The notes under the pieces are model-generated. The model saw only the letters and a list, made by a program, of their open reading frames with translations. It did not search any database and was not told the origin of the DNA. This document shows positions 40,347-50,749 of a stretch of 64,000 bases of DNA, one piece after another; within the stretch, counting starts at the first letter, position 1; every line of letters starts with the position of its first letter. The stretch is from an uncultured Psychroserpens sp. (GTDB lineage Bacteria > Bacteroidota > Bacteroidia > Flavobacteriales > Flavobacteriaceae): contig CANLEE010000013.1 in NCBI GenBank assembly GCA_947489585.1, forward strand, positions 1-64,000. Reading direction: 5' to 3'. The position numbers were made by a program, and so were the translations under genes.

Positions 40347-41077
40347 AGTCGTTGTCTAACGGCTTCATATAAGAACGCTCCACAAGCCACAGAAACATTT
40401 AAGGATTCAATCTCTCCTAGTAATGGAAGTTTAGCTTTGTCATCTGATACTTTTAATACAGATGGATTAATGCCCTTTCCTTCAGATCCCATAATAATAG
40501 CGCAAGGCTCTTTAAATGATACATCGTAGATAGTATTATCTGTTTTTTCGGTAGCTGCAATGACTTTAATACCACTAGCTTGCATATAAAAAACAGCGTC
40601 TTTGATATGATCCACTTTACAAATTGGCATCTTAAAAATCGCACCAGCACTTGTTTTTATAGCATCACCATTTACTGGAGCACCACCTTTTTTCTGAATA
40701 ATAATTCCTGAAACACCAGTACATTCGGCAGTACGAACAATAGCGCCAAAATTTCGAACATCACTTAATTGGTCTAACAATAGAAATAACGGTGTTTTCC
40801 CAGATTCAATAACATTCATGACTAAGTCCTCAATATTATGAAATGTAATAGGTGCTATTTGAGCGATGACGCCTTGATGGTTCTTTTTAGACAGGCGATT
40901 TAATTTTTCAACTGGAACATAAGAACTATTTAAGCGTTCTTTTTTTAAAAGCTGCTCTAATTCTGAGAATAATTCACCTCGTAACCCTTTTTGTAAAAAT
41001 ATCTTATCAATGTTTTCACCAGCTTTAATAGCTTCAATAACTGCTCTAATACCAAAAATGGTGGTTTCTTTTTCCAT
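40343..41077 (-). CDS. rlmB: 23S rRNA (guanosine 2251-2'-O)-methyltransferase
   Basis: SpoU/TrmH-family enzyme that methylates the ribose of G2251 in 23S rRNA. The N-terminal substrate domain (GIRAVIEAIKAGENIDKIFL) is followed by the knotted methylase domain with motif 1 VRNFGAIVRTAEC, motif 2 AIIMGSEGKGI and motif 3 LNVSVACGAFLYEAVR. A perfect -7 box TACCTTTG lies 5 bases upstream of the ATG, so the leader is very short. Confidence 0.9.
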   Translation of the reverse strand: MEKETTIFGIRAVIEAIKAGENIDKIFLQKGLRGELFSELEQLLKKERLNSSYVPVEKLNRLSKKNHQGVIAQIAPITFHNIEDLVMNVIESGKTPLFLLLDQLSDVRNFGAIVRTAECTGVSGIIIQKKGGAPVNGDAIKTSAGAIFKMPICKVDHIKDAVFYMQASGIKVIAATEKTDNTIYDVSFKEPCAIIMGSEGKGINPSVLKVSDDKAKLPLLGEIESLNVSVACGAFLYEAVRQRL

Positions 41078-41081
41078 GGGT

Positions 41082-41089
41082 CAAAGGTA
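41082..41089 (-). promoter_or_regulatory. -7 box of the rlmB promoter
   Basis: TACCTTTG on the minus strand matches TAnnTTTG fully, and the ATG is only 5 bases further. No clear -33 TTTG at 17-21 bases because the stem of the neighbouring terminator lies there. Transcript would be nearly leaderless. Confidence 0.5.
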
Positions 41090-41093
41090 TAAA

Positions 41094-41121
41094 AAAACCA
41101 TTCTAATTTTAGAATGGTTTT
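41094..41121 (-). terminator. Hairpin between rlmB and the arylsulfotransferase gene
   Basis: AAAACCATTCTAA-TT-TTAGAATGGTTTT, a 13-bp perfect stem with flanking A and T runs. It lies before rlmB and after the end of the minus-strand sulfotransferase-like gene, whose transcript it probably ends. Confidence 0.85.
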
Positions 41122-41136
41122 AATCTATTCTGTTAG

Positions 41137-42780
41137 TTATTGTTTAATAATTTTTTTGCTAATGCTTTTATTTTCTGACTGTATTTGTATAAAGTAAATG
41201 CCAGAATTAAATGCTGAAATATCTATTGTATTGGTGCCATTAATTTCATAAACCTTTTTACCTAAAATAGAATAGAGTACAATTTTATCTATCGTATGCG
41301 TAGACACTATATTGATGAAATCTGATGTTGGGTTCGGATATATTTTTATATCTGAAATACTAATATCTGCAACACTTAAGCTTTGACAAGCAGTAATATC
41401 TGGGTTTAATTCTAGAGGAGGCCCAGGTGTTAAATCTCTTCCAATAAAAGCTGGAAAGTCTGGCGCATATTTAATTGCTCTAAATAGGATATTTACAGTA
41501 GGAGGTGCACCGCCTTGACTACTGATGGTTCCGTTGATATTATTAACAGGATTTACATATTCCCAAACGATATTCTCATTGTCATCTATTTCAAAAATTT
41601 CACCATCTGCTCCTTCACAAATAAGTGTGTTTCCATTAGGCAAACGTTGTGCACTACTCACAATTGCCGAATAAAAATCTGAAGGATTATTAGATTGATC
41701 TGAATAAGAGTAATCTACTGTTGTAGGTCCGTAAGCTGTATTTGATACATAGGTATACACTCCAGGAGATGATGTTGGTGGATTTATAATGATTGCTTCA
41801 GAGTATTCAGGAATTCTGCCATTTCCATTATTGAAAATCATAAGTTTTCCAGCATCAACTAAACCATCTGCTATGACATGAGGATAATGTTGTCCAAATA
41901 ACGTACGATCTGTTTCTGTGCCTTGTTTGTAGGCTTGTGGGTTTCCCCATCGGTATAAAAAATCGCCACCTTTGTTATAATCACCACCAGAACTTGTTGC
42001 TGCTTCTGCTGTTGTCGTTGAATGATCTATGATATAGATTTCACTCAGGTTACGTGAACTGATTACAATTTGATCTAAATCTTCATCATATTGTATTGAA
42101 TTAAAATGGAGCCAATTAGAACCTCCATTTCCTCCATTTAAAAAGTTGATGTCTAGCTTTCCAGGAGTTAAAGCTATATCGCCAAAATTTGCTTTTGTAT
42201 TATCAAAATCTTGAATAAGGTGATCTTTGACGTTCCATTCCCAAACAATATTAGCTTGGCTAGTTCCAATGGGTTCAACCTCTATGATTTGTTCATTGTA
42301 AAGTCTAGATTGGCTTAATAAATTAGGGTCTCTGCCTGCATCCAAAGCTTCAATCTCAGAAAGCGCTGTAGCTGCTAAAATGAGTACATTTCCATTTGGC
42401 ATTGGAAATACATCATGGTGTTGTCTAAAGTCATTGGTACTATACGTATATGACCATATGATATTATCTTCCCAATCAAAAAGTTCTATAATGCCTCCTT
42501 GACCACCAAAAATGATATTACTACTGCCATCGTCTAATCGTCCAGCTCTAAGCAAATTTCCGTTAGGTAAAAGGTATACTGCGTTGCCAGGCAAATAGTT
42601 ACTATTCCATTCATTGATAACTTCTCCACAATTGTTTAATAAATAAGCTTTAGTATGTACGCTGATAAGTGTATAACCCTTAAATACATCTTCGTTAATT
42701 GAAATAGTTCCAACGGTATTTTGCGCTTTAGAGAAGTTAAATAACAAAAAAGTGAAACAGAAGAGTAGTTTTTTTATCAT
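41137..42780 (-). CDS. Secreted arylsulfotransferase-like protein with type IX sorting domain
   Basis: I use the ATG at 42780 (MIKKLLFCFTFLLFNFSKAQ), which gives a clean signal peptide; a frame starting 27 bases earlier exists. The body is a six-bladed-propeller-like protein of the ASST family: KAYLLNNCGEVINEW, LLPNGNLLRAG, QHHDVFPMPNGNVLILA (the HHD/HHE with catalytic His), LHFNSIQYDEDLDQIVIS and GQHYPHVIADG. The final 75 residues are a Por sorting domain (DIKIYPNPTSDFINI, FNSGIYFIQI). It would sit on the cell surface. Substrate unknown. Confidence 0.83.
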   Translation of the reverse strand: MIKKLLFCFTFLLFNFSKAQNTVGTISINEDVFKGYTLISVHTKAYLLNNCGEVINEWNSNYLPGNAVYLLPNGNLLRAGRLDDGSSNIIFGGQGGIIELFDWEDNIIWSYTYSTNDFRQHHDVFPMPNGNVLILAATALSEIEALDAGRDPNLLSQSRLYNEQIIEVEPIGTSQANIVWEWNVKDHLIQDFDNTKANFGDIALTPGKLDINFLNGGNGGSNWLHFNSIQYDEDLDQIVISSRNLSEIYIIDHSTTTAEAATSSGGDYNKGGDFLYRWGNPQAYKQGTETDRTLFGQHYPHVIADGLVDAGKLMIFNNGNGRIPEYSEAIIINPPTSSPGVYTYVSNTAYGPTTVDYSYSDQSNNPSDFYSAIVSSAQRLPNGNTLICEGADGEIFEIDDNENIVWEYVNPVNNINGTISSQGGAPPTVNILFRAIKYAPDFPAFIGRDLTPGPPLELNPDITACQSLSVADISISDIKIYPNPTSDFINIVSTHTIDKIVLYSILGKKVYEINGTNTIDISAFNSGIYFIQIQSENKSISKKIIKQ

Positions 42781-42883
42781 ATTAGAAGTTTTGTGGCACT
42801 TTAACAAATGTAGTATTTATTAAATAAAATAGCACTTATCTTGTTGAGTTTAACAAGGATAAACTTTAGTTGTTACTAATAAA

Positions 42884-42911
42884 AAAAGCCTCTTCAATTG
42901 AAGAGGCTTTT
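42884..42911 (-). terminator. Terminator after the SusC/SusD operon
   Basis: AAAAGCCTCTTC-AATT-GAAGAGGCTTTT is a perfect 28-base palindrome located 25 bases past the stop of the last gene of the minus-strand operon. Confidence 0.9.
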
Positions 42912-42935
42912 AAGTATATTAAATAATGAATTTAA

Positions 42936-43835
42936 TTATTCATTACATAAGTTTAATGCAATTGGTCCTGCTGCTGCTCCTGCTGCTCCTGAAGCTACAA
43001 GATTTCCACTAGGGGCATAGATTTGGAAAGACATTTCTCCCCAAAAATCTCCTGCAAAAAAGAAATCAGCTGATTCTGTTCCTGGTGGAATTTCAAAGGT
43101 GTCAGATCCACTACTTGATTGATCAACACAGTCGTATCCTGGATCTTCATAAGGTGTACAAAGACCTAATTCAATAACAGCTCCAGAGTCTAAAGTAATA
43201 ATGACTCCAGCACCTCCACCATCACCAGTAAGTGGTTGCCATCCATCACCATAAGAATCGGCCATATCTATAGTCCAAATTCCTGCTGGAGGTGGAGCGA
43301 TACAAACAACACTTGATCCAAATGTATGATCTGCAGATTGATTATCAAAGTTAGCACTCACATCACTAAACACACCATCTTCATTAGTGAAAGCAAGTCT
43401 GTAATTAAATACATCTCCTCCTTCTAATGCAGATTGTGGTAAACTTAAAGCAGCTAAAATATCAGCTCCGTTATAGTTTATTGTCACTTCTGGATTAGTA
43501 CCACTAGTATTGAAGGTAGATGCATCTATGCTGTATAATAAAGCTTCGTCTGCTGTAGTTGTTAAACCTGCAAAACTTACAAATACTGATAAGTTTGATA
43601 CATCAAAACCATCATCTAAAGAAAATAGATTATAGGTTTTGGAGAAACTAGAAGCTGCTGGATCTAATTTATTAATATTAGTAGATCCTTCAGAATTGAT
43701 TTCTGTAGCAAATGGCTGTCCTGTGACAGTAAGGTCATCAAAATCAACAGGTAACTTGTCGTCGTCTGAACACCCAGTAATACCTACTGAAATGAGTACA
43801 GACATAAAAATTGTTTTTAATATTCTATTTTTCAT
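42936..43835 (-). CDS. SusE/SusF-like outer-membrane lipoprotein
   Basis: Lipoprotein signal ending in GITGC (Cys22) followed by an acidic SDDDKLP start typical of surface-exposed lipoproteins in Bacteroidota. Beta-rich mature part with a Ca-loop-like ADSYGDGWQPLTGDGG and Cys residues. Being third in a SusC-SusD operon, it is the natural SusE-like binding protein; direct sequence similarity to SusE is not something I can verify. Confidence 0.7.
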   Translation of the reverse strand: MKNRILKTIFMSVLISVGITGCSDDDKLPVDFDDLTVTGQPFATEINSEGSTNINKLDPAASSFSKTYNLFSLDDGFDVSNLSVFVSFAGLTTTADEALLYSIDASTFNTSGTNPEVTINYNGADILAALSLPQSALEGGDVFNYRLAFTNEDGVFSDVSANFDNQSADHTFGSSVVCIAPPPAGIWTIDMADSYGDGWQPLTGDGGGAGVIITLDSGAVIELGLCTPYEDPGYDCVDQSSSGSDTFEIPPGTESADFFFAGDFWGEMSFQIYAPSGNLVASGAAGAAAGPIALNLCNE

Positions 43836-43846
43836 AATTAAATTTT

Positions 43847-45514
43847 TTATTGAATGAAACCAGATGGATTATTATCCCAAAAGACTTGTATCCCTAAACC
43901 AGGTTTTTGATTCATATTTGGGTTTCTATCTACAGATACATTTGGATATAAAAATGATCTTGGGAATTCTCCTGTGCCTAATAAAGTAGGCTGTAAATTT
44001 ATTGGAGTTCCAGTTCTTCTATAAAGGTTATAACCTTCAACACCATTACCGTACATCGCTAACCAGTATTCTTTTGCAATGACAGCCATTCTTTCATCTG
44101 GACTTGTCGCTGCATCATATAATGCTAAAACTTCATCAACATAATCATTTACATCATCGCTATCAGGAATATTATCAAAAGATCCTGGATTAGGTAGTAT
44201 GCCCATAACAGTTGATATAGAACTTCTAACACCTTCTTCTAACATCGCTCTTGGATCATCAGTAGTCCCTAAATAAAGTGCAGCTTCAGCTCTCATAAAA
44301 CTCACAAAAGAATTCATCATAATTGGCCAAATTCCAGCACCATTTAAGCCATCTCCTGCATCAATACCAGCAGCTTGATCATCATCAAAGTTACCACCAG
44401 CTGGGTAAGAACCAAATGTCATCCTTTTAGCATTATCAGGTGGGATACCATCATTTTCAGCATGGTCTCTTCCCCAATATCCGTCACCTCGATCAAAAAG
44501 CGAACAGAATGGTAATGGAACTGCTGAAAGTGCATCTACAGCAGCATAGGTATCTGGACGAGGATCGTTCCAACAATCAATTTCATTGTCTAAAACTGCA
44601 GGGTCAGATGGGAATGAGCTTGATTGTCTGTAAATATAATACCTCAATCTTGGGTCATCAATTCCTTTTTCTTCTGTCATAGCCCATGCTAAGTAGTTAG
44701 GGATATATTCTCCAGTATTAGCAGCTTCATATTCTTCAACATAATATTGATGCTTACTTTGTGGGTTATTAGATGTACCAGCTTGCCAGAAAAAATCATC
44801 AGCTCCAGCAGTAATGAAATCATCATCTAATAATACAGCAGCAACTCCAGCTGCTGAAGTAGCTTCATTTACTAATCTTGTAGATAAGTAATACTTTAAT
44901 TTTAAACTATTGGCAAATTTTGTCCATTTGTCGATATCTCCACCATAAAATAAATCACTTGCGGTTGGAGTATTACCGTCGATATTACTAAAATCTGTTA
45001 ATGCATCATTTAGATCATTAAAAGCTTGTGTATAAACATCAGCACCAGAATCTACAGTTGGGAAGTTGTCTCCACCGTTTAATGCATCAGTGTAAGGTAC
45101 ATCTCCAAAATAATCAACGAGTGTCATCAATGTATACGCTCTCATTATTTTTAAGATTCCTAAGTGTTCTAACCTTCCAGTTTCAACTAAAGTAGGTTCA
45201 ATTCTACTTATTTCATTAAGGATGTCTGTGTATGCTATTGTCCACATACCACTAAGGTTGACATTGGCATTGTTGAAATTTACCTGGTAGGTATCAAACA
45301 TGTACTCTAATCGTACTGCTTCTCCACCTGCTTCGGTAGCTTCTTCAAAAAATTCTGACAAACTATATGCCACAAAATTTAAATTTGTATCTGGGTCTAG
45401 GCTTTCAGAACCAGGCAAGTTAGGGTCAACTAACAAATCTAATTCTGTTGTTTCACATGATATAAAGAGAATCAGTGATAATGCCCAAAATATTTTATTA
45501 TTTATTTTTTTCAT
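43847..45514 (-). CDS. SusD/RagB-like nutrient-binding lipoprotein
   Basis: Signal peptide with lipidation at about Cys20 (LILFISCETTELDLLVDPN). Its helical TPR-like arrangement contains KIMRAYTLMTLVDYFGDVPY, which matches the SusD family signature, and a long C-terminal region with loops rich in Asp/Gly. It covers the opening of the SusC channel. The 13-base gap to SusC indicates an operon. The ligand is unknown; SusD-like partners of this size often bind peptides or glycans. Confidence 0.9.
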   Translation of the reverse strand: MKKINNKIFWALSLILFISCETTELDLLVDPNLPGSESLDPDTNLNFVAYSLSEFFEEATEAGGEAVRLEYMFDTYQVNFNNANVNLSGMWTIAYTDILNEISRIEPTLVETGRLEHLGILKIMRAYTLMTLVDYFGDVPYTDALNGGDNFPTVDSGADVYTQAFNDLNDALTDFSNIDGNTPTASDLFYGGDIDKWTKFANSLKLKYYLSTRLVNEATSAAGVAAVLLDDDFITAGADDFFWQAGTSNNPQSKHQYYVEEYEAANTGEYIPNYLAWAMTEEKGIDDPRLRYYIYRQSSSFPSDPAVLDNEIDCWNDPRPDTYAAVDALSAVPLPFCSLFDRGDGYWGRDHAENDGIPPDNAKRMTFGSYPAGGNFDDDQAAGIDAGDGLNGAGIWPIMMNSFVSFMRAEAALYLGTTDDPRAMLEEGVRSSISTVMGILPNPGSFDNIPDSDDVNDYVDEVLALYDAATSPDERMAVIAKEYWLAMYGNGVEGYNLYRRTGTPINLQPTLLGTGEFPRSFLYPNVSVDRNPNMNQKPGLGIQVFWDNNPSGFIQ

Positions 45515-45527
45515 TGTTTTCTTTTTT

Positions 45528-48500
45528 TTAGAATGTTACTTTAACGCTCATACCATATCTTCTCGAGTTCCAAGATGTAAGATAATCAAAACCTTGTGAG
45601 TTTCCTACACCTAAACTGTTAAGTTCAGGATCGTAGTTTGTTTCTTTAGGAACATTAAACGCTCTAACAAAAAGGTTTTGACCAGCTAGTGTAAGCGATA
45701 CGTTTCCGAACGGTGTTTTATCTAACCATTTTTTAGGTAAGTTATAACTTAAAGAAGCTTCTCTTAATCTAATATGTGATGCATCATAAATCAATAATTC
45801 ATCAACACCAAAGCCAATATTATTGAAATATGCTTCAGTTGCTGTCAATTGAATATCATTAGGCAATCCAGTGCTTTGACGAACACCAGGAAGAATAATA
45901 CCTTGTGAACGGTCAAAGTTTCCAACAACACCTCTACCTACTAAGGCTCCAACTGTTGTTGCGTAGATATCTCCACCGCTTTGATATTCCCATTGCATAT
46001 TTAACGTCCAATTTTTGTAGCTAAAGCTATTATTTACAGTTGAGAACCAATCTGGGTTTGGATCGCCAATGATTCCATTAGTAGGATCTTGAATCCAATA
46101 TCCGTTTTCATCTACTAATCTGTTTCCGTCATCGTCTCTTAAAACACGTGTTCCGAAGATAACACCCAATTGCTCACCGTTAACGGCAGCATTAGCAGGT
46201 GTAGCGAAAATACCTCCATAAAGAATCTGCTCACCATCATCTAAACCTTGAACTTCACTTTCGTTTTTAGAGAAGCTACCAGAAATTTTCCAGTTGATAT
46301 CATCAGTTCTTACAGGTGTAATATCTGCTGTGATTTCGAAACCTTTATTGATAACATTACCAATATTAGTAAACTGACTTGTATATCCAGTTTCAGGAGC
46401 TAATGGTCTTAATATGATTTGATCTTCAGTGTCTCTATTATAATAAGTGAATTCAAAACCAACTCTATTATCTAAAAATCTACCATCAACACCAAACTCA
46501 AATTCTTTTGATAATTCAGGCTTTAAAGCAGGGTTTGGTAAAAAGTTTGGAACACTAGTAGTTGTTGTCCCATTACCTGCTGCATTTTGAAATACGTTAG
46601 GTACTAAAGATGTTACACCTCTTGTGTTGTATGGTCCCGGGAAACCAGGTGATGTACCATAACCTGCTCTTAGTTTAAGATAGTTTAACCCGTTAGTTGA
46701 GCGTAACCCTTCAAAAGCACTTGTTGGTATAAATGATACACTAACTCCAGGAGAGAATTGTGATCTATTCTCTGTTTCTAGTGTTGAAGTCCATTCATTT
46801 CTTAATGAAGCATTAAGATATAAGAAACTTTTATAGCCTACTGTTGCCGAAGCATATAATGCCGCATTGTTTTCTTCACTAAATTGTTGGTAAGCAGTAT
46901 TGTTACTTGCAAATAATGTACCTTCAATAATCGTACTAGAGTTAATAAAATTAAGATGATTTTGAAGACCAAAAATAATTTGATCTCTACTCTCAGATCC
47001 ATCTCTATTAAATTCTCTTCTCTGAGTTGTTGCTCCTACAGTAGCTTGTAAATTTATGTCTTCTGATAATTGTGCATCAATATTTGCTAACAAAGAGTGA
47101 TCCCAAATTGTAAACCTTGAAGATGTTGTTTGAAGGTATCCATTTGGATGAATCCCATCGTTTGCACCTTTATTGATGACTCTTATTGTTCTATCATTAG
47201 TATTATCAATACCTAAACGATAGCTGATTTTTAACCAATCTGTAAAATCATAAGATGCAATAAAATTACCAAATACTCTATTTGTATTATTTTCATCTTT
47301 AGTATTGTCTACTACCCAAAGTGGATTCATACGATCGTTTCCACCTCTATACCATAAACTTTCACCTGTAGTTGGGTGTTGGTATGGTGTATCTAAAGTA
47401 ACACTTCTTGGTATGTATAGTACATTCCATACAGAAGCAATACCACCAGTACCTGCTGTAGATATTGATACATCACTACCTGTTGAAGCATCTGTAAAAG
47501 GAGATACTAAATCTGTTACAGCAAAACTAAGTTTACCACTCACAGTAAATTTGTTATCCATTTTATAAGATCCACCAAGAGAGAAGTTATTTCTATTTAA
47601 ACTGTTTCCTGGAATAAATGATTCATCATCAACATGACTATATGCTAAACTTATAGTACCCTTGTCTCCAAGGCCACCAGCTACAGTAACCGATGTGTTA
47701 GAAATAACACCTGTTCTGAAAAAATCTTCTTGGCTGTCAATTGGACGATAAGGAACAGTTGGCGAATCTAGCTCTGGTCTGTCAGGAAATAAGGTTGAAG
47801 GTTCAACACCTCCAAAATTATTCATAATCATTGTTCTAAAAGCATTGTCAATAGTCTCTTGTCCACTAAATGGCGCTCCCCAGTTACTAAAGAAAGGTCC
47901 GTATACGTTTTGAAATCCGCCACCATATGTATCTTGATACTCTGGTAAATTTATCTTGTTAAAGAAAACAGATTGACTTACTGTAATTTCAGTCTTCTTT
48001 GATGATTGAGTGCCAGATTTTGTTGTAATCAAGATTACACCATTTCGTCCTTCACCACCATAAAGAGCTGTTGCACTTAAACCTTTTAAGATACTTACGC
48101 TTTCAATATTATTTGGATCGATATCTGCAAATCCACTTCGCACGTTACCAGATTGGAACGCAGATGAACTAGAAGATTGGTTTGCACCACCTGTAGAGCC
48201 ATCAAAAGGCACACCGTCAACAATAAATAATGGTTGATTTCCACCAGTAATAGAAGAGAATCCTCTAATAATGATGTTAGATCCACTACCTGAGACGCCA
48301 CCTGTACCAGTAATTCTTACACCGGCAGCTTTACCACGAAGGATTTTACCAATATCAGTATCAGCTTTCTGCTCAATATCTTCACTAGAAACAGTAGAAA
48401 CAGCATAACCTAAGGCTTTTTTCTCTTTTCTAATACCTTGCGCAGTTACAATAACTTCATCAAGTACTGATGCATCTTCTTGCATTGTGACATTGATTGT

Positions 48501-48767
48501 GTTACTGGCACCAACAGTTACAGATTGGTTTTTTAAACCAACGTAGGAGAATACTATGATGTCTCCTTCATTTGCATTGATGGTATATTTTCCATCAAAA
48601 TCAGTTTGTGTACCATTTGTGGTGCCTTGTACCACAATGTTAACTCCAGGAAGGGGTAGGCCTGAAACATCAGACACGATCCCTGAAATCGATTTTTCTT
48701 GTGCAAAACATAATTGCACAGCCAACACTAGAATTAGTGTCAGAATTCCATTAAACTTTGTTTTCAT
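45528..48767 (-). CDS. SusC/RagA-family TonB-dependent transporter
   Basis: The 1079-residue protein has a signal peptide (LTLILVLAVQLCFAQ), a carboxypeptidase-regulatory-like domain (ISGIVSDVSGLPLPGVNIVV) near 25-100, a TonB-box-like region (VLDEVIVTAQGIRKEKKALG), the plug domain (RGKAAGVRITGTGG, FIVDGVPFDG) and a large beta-barrel ending SVKVTF. It imports large nutrients through the outer membrane using TonB energy. First gene of the operon with SusD and a SusE-like lipoprotein. Confidence 0.94.
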   Translation of the reverse strand: MKTKFNGILTLILVLAVQLCFAQEKSISGIVSDVSGLPLPGVNIVVQGTTNGTQTDFDGKYTINANEGDIIVFSYVGLKNQSVTVGASNTINVTMQEDASVLDEVIVTAQGIRKEKKALGYAVSTVSSEDIEQKADTDIGKILRGKAAGVRITGTGGVSGSGSNIIIRGFSSITGGNQPLFIVDGVPFDGSTGGANQSSSSSAFQSGNVRSGFADIDPNNIESVSILKGLSATALYGGEGRNGVILITTKSGTQSSKKTEITVSQSVFFNKINLPEYQDTYGGGFQNVYGPFFSNWGAPFSGQETIDNAFRTMIMNNFGGVEPSTLFPDRPELDSPTVPYRPIDSQEDFFRTGVISNTSVTVAGGLGDKGTISLAYSHVDDESFIPGNSLNRNNFSLGGSYKMDNKFTVSGKLSFAVTDLVSPFTDASTGSDVSISTAGTGGIASVWNVLYIPRSVTLDTPYQHPTTGESLWYRGGNDRMNPLWVVDNTKDENNTNRVFGNFIASYDFTDWLKISYRLGIDNTNDRTIRVINKGANDGIHPNGYLQTTSSRFTIWDHSLLANIDAQLSEDINLQATVGATTQRREFNRDGSESRDQIIFGLQNHLNFINSSTIIEGTLFASNNTAYQQFSEENNAALYASATVGYKSFLYLNASLRNEWTSTLETENRSQFSPGVSVSFIPTSAFEGLRSTNGLNYLKLRAGYGTSPGFPGPYNTRGVTSLVPNVFQNAAGNGTTTTSVPNFLPNPALKPELSKEFEFGVDGRFLDNRVGFEFTYYNRDTEDQIILRPLAPETGYTSQFTNIGNVINKGFEITADITPVRTDDINWKISGSFSKNESEVQGLDDGEQILYGGIFATPANAAVNGEQLGVIFGTRVLRDDDGNRLVDENGYWIQDPTNGIIGDPNPDWFSTVNNSFSYKNWTLNMQWEYQSGGDIYATTVGALVGRGVVGNFDRSQGIILPGVRQSTGLPNDIQLTATEAYFNNIGFGVDELLIYDASHIRLREASLSYNLPKKWLDKTPFGNVSLTLAGQNLFVRAFNVPKETNYDPELNSLGVGNSQGFDYLTSWNSRRYGMSVKVTF

Positions 48768-48929
48768 ACTTTAATTAATTTGAATTAGTCTCAATCAAAT
48801 ATCATAATTAAATGTTAACAAAACAATATTATTTGTTAAAACTTTAAGTTAATTTTTAACAAACTCGTTAAATCCTTGAATTGTTTTTTGTAAAAACTTG
48901 ATTAACAGGAAAGAAAAGTGATGCTTTTA

Positions 48930-50618
48930 TTAAAACCTTGTGGTTAGGCTCAAGTGAATTTTTGAATCTGATAATCTGAATTTTTGATCTTCGGTTTTTC
49001 CACTAGTATAGTTGAAGCGAAATAAGCCAGCTTTGCTGAGTAGCCCAAACCCAAATCCAAACCCAAAGAGCTTTCCTTTTTGATTTGCAATTTGATTTTC
49101 AAAATATGCTGCATCAATAACTGAATGTATATATATGGAGTTGTTTAATTTATATCTATATTCGGTATTTAAAACACCATATAAATTTGCGATAAGGCTA
49201 TTTTCTTCAAATCCACGAATAGAATTGATGCCACCAAATCGAGGAAGTTCATTTTCTAAGTAGGTGTCAGAAACTAAGTAGTTTGAACTTATTCTTGCAT
49301 AAATACTATTCTTATCATTTAAGTTGAAAATCTTAAAAGTGTTTAAGTAGAGTTTTGATTGATTTTCGTCAATATTTTGATAAGTTCTATTACCAAACCC
49401 TGTGGTGATGTCAAATAAGAAATTTACAGGAAATAAGAAGTCATAGTTCTGTCTTTTAGTATAAGTATAATTGATAAAATATTGATTCGATTTGTAGTCA
49501 GTAATTGAAGCAGTAGTAATGTCTAATAAGTCTGTAGAGTTTACGGTATTTATTCCTGCTGAAACAACATGCTTACTATTAATTTGATAACTAATTTTAG
49601 CAGCTTGACTTACCGTTACAAATGATGAATCTCTTTTAAAAATATTTAAATTTAAATCTATTCCTATGGGAGAACTAAATATATATGGTGCGCCTAGTTT
49701 AAGGTCGAACGTTTGTTGGTCATTTTCATCACTTTTATAAAGTAACTTTAATGACTCGCCATAATTAAGATTATTAGTAAGATTTAAATCGAGATAACCA
49801 TCAAATTCAATCTTATTTGTAACTTCATTAGTTCCAAATCCAAGAAAACCATCAAAAGTATTGCTTCGTGCTTTTTCTATATACATATATAATATGGTAG
49901 AATCTTGAGTAAAAAGAACTTCAGGGTCTTTAATTTGATTAGCAAAAACCAAATCATTTAATACTGTTGTTTTTTCTTTTATAGTTTCTAAACTAAACGT
50001 CTGACCAGTTTTGATTTTTAAATAACGTTTAATAAATGACTTTGGAAATTTTTCATAGCCTTTTAAAATAAGTTTATCTATTGTTCTTGATTTTGGATCA
50101 GAAACTGATAAAGAACCGCTCAGTGTTTCATTGTCAATCTTTTTTATATTATTTAATAACAAAGAGCTAAAAGGATTGCCACGATTGGCTATTTCTGAAT
50201 TTATAGACTGTAGTGTGATTTCGACGCTTTCCATCGGAATGACCAATTGCTCTTTATTGTTTAAGAAACCAGTTAACTTTAAAATGGACATATCTACCAA
50301 GCCGTTATGTTCAACTATTATAGATTTATATTTGTTTTTCAAATTGAAAGTAGCTTGATATGAAGAGTCGCTTACTTTTTCAAAATTGCTCAACTCACTT
50401 TCTATATATCCGATAGCAGTTAGCTTCTTTTTGACACTATTAACTTCAGTGTCAAGAGATCTATAGTCTTGAAATGATTTTTGGTAATCTAATGAATCAA
50501 TTGTTTTGGTTTCTTTTTCCGAATTACCAATACAAGTTAAATATAGATTTTGGGAAAACGTTTCCGAAGACCATAATATATATATGAGTAGTAATAAAGC
50601 ACTAATTTTTCTTGACAT
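48930..50618 (-). CDS. Omp85/ShlB-like outer-membrane protein
   Basis: Signal peptide (LLLLIYILWSSETFSQ), then POTRA-like repeats (IDKLILKGYEKFPKSFIKRY, KIKTGQTFSLETI) and a C-terminal 16-strand-like barrel with FGGINSIRGFEENSL, the typical RGF-containing loop of the Omp85 superfamily, and a terminal Phe. Shorter than BamA (about 800), so more likely a TamA-like or two-partner-type translocator. Stand-alone gene before the ribosomal operon on the opposite strand. Confidence 0.78.
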   Translation of the reverse strand: MSRKISALLLLIYILWSSETFSQNLYLTCIGNSEKETKTIDSLDYQKSFQDYRSLDTEVNSVKKKLTAIGYIESELSNFEKVSDSSYQATFNLKNKYKSIIVEHNGLVDMSILKLTGFLNNKEQLVIPMESVEITLQSINSEIANRGNPFSSLLLNNIKKIDNETLSGSLSVSDPKSRTIDKLILKGYEKFPKSFIKRYLKIKTGQTFSLETIKEKTTVLNDLVFANQIKDPEVLFTQDSTILYMYIEKARSNTFDGFLGFGTNEVTNKIEFDGYLDLNLTNNLNYGESLKLLYKSDENDQQTFDLKLGAPYIFSSPIGIDLNLNIFKRDSSFVTVSQAAKISYQINSKHVVSAGINTVNSTDLLDITTASITDYKSNQYFINYTYTKRQNYDFLFPVNFLFDITTGFGNRTYQNIDENQSKLYLNTFKIFNLNDKNSIYARISSNYLVSDTYLENELPRFGGINSIRGFEENSLIANLYGVLNTEYRYKLNNSIYIHSVIDAAYFENQIANQKGKLFGFGFGFGLLSKAGLFRFNYTSGKTEDQKFRLSDSKIHLSLTTRF

Positions 50619-50715
50619 TAATCGAAATATTATTCAAATCTAACGGAAATTAATCAGTAAAAATATCTGGCTATAAAAATAAATTGAAAAACTTTCTAAA
50701 ATTAATTGATATGGG

Positions 50716-50746
50716 TTTGAATAATTGATATTTATTTCTACCTTTG
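50716..50746 (+). promoter_or_regulatory. Promoter of the rpsL-S10-spc operon
   Basis: TTTG at 50716-50719 and TACCTTTG at 50739-50746 with 19 bases between fit the Bacteroidota sigma-factor consensus exactly. It is followed by a short leader with a hairpin, then rpsL. Confidence 0.85.
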
Positions 50747-50749
50747 CAG

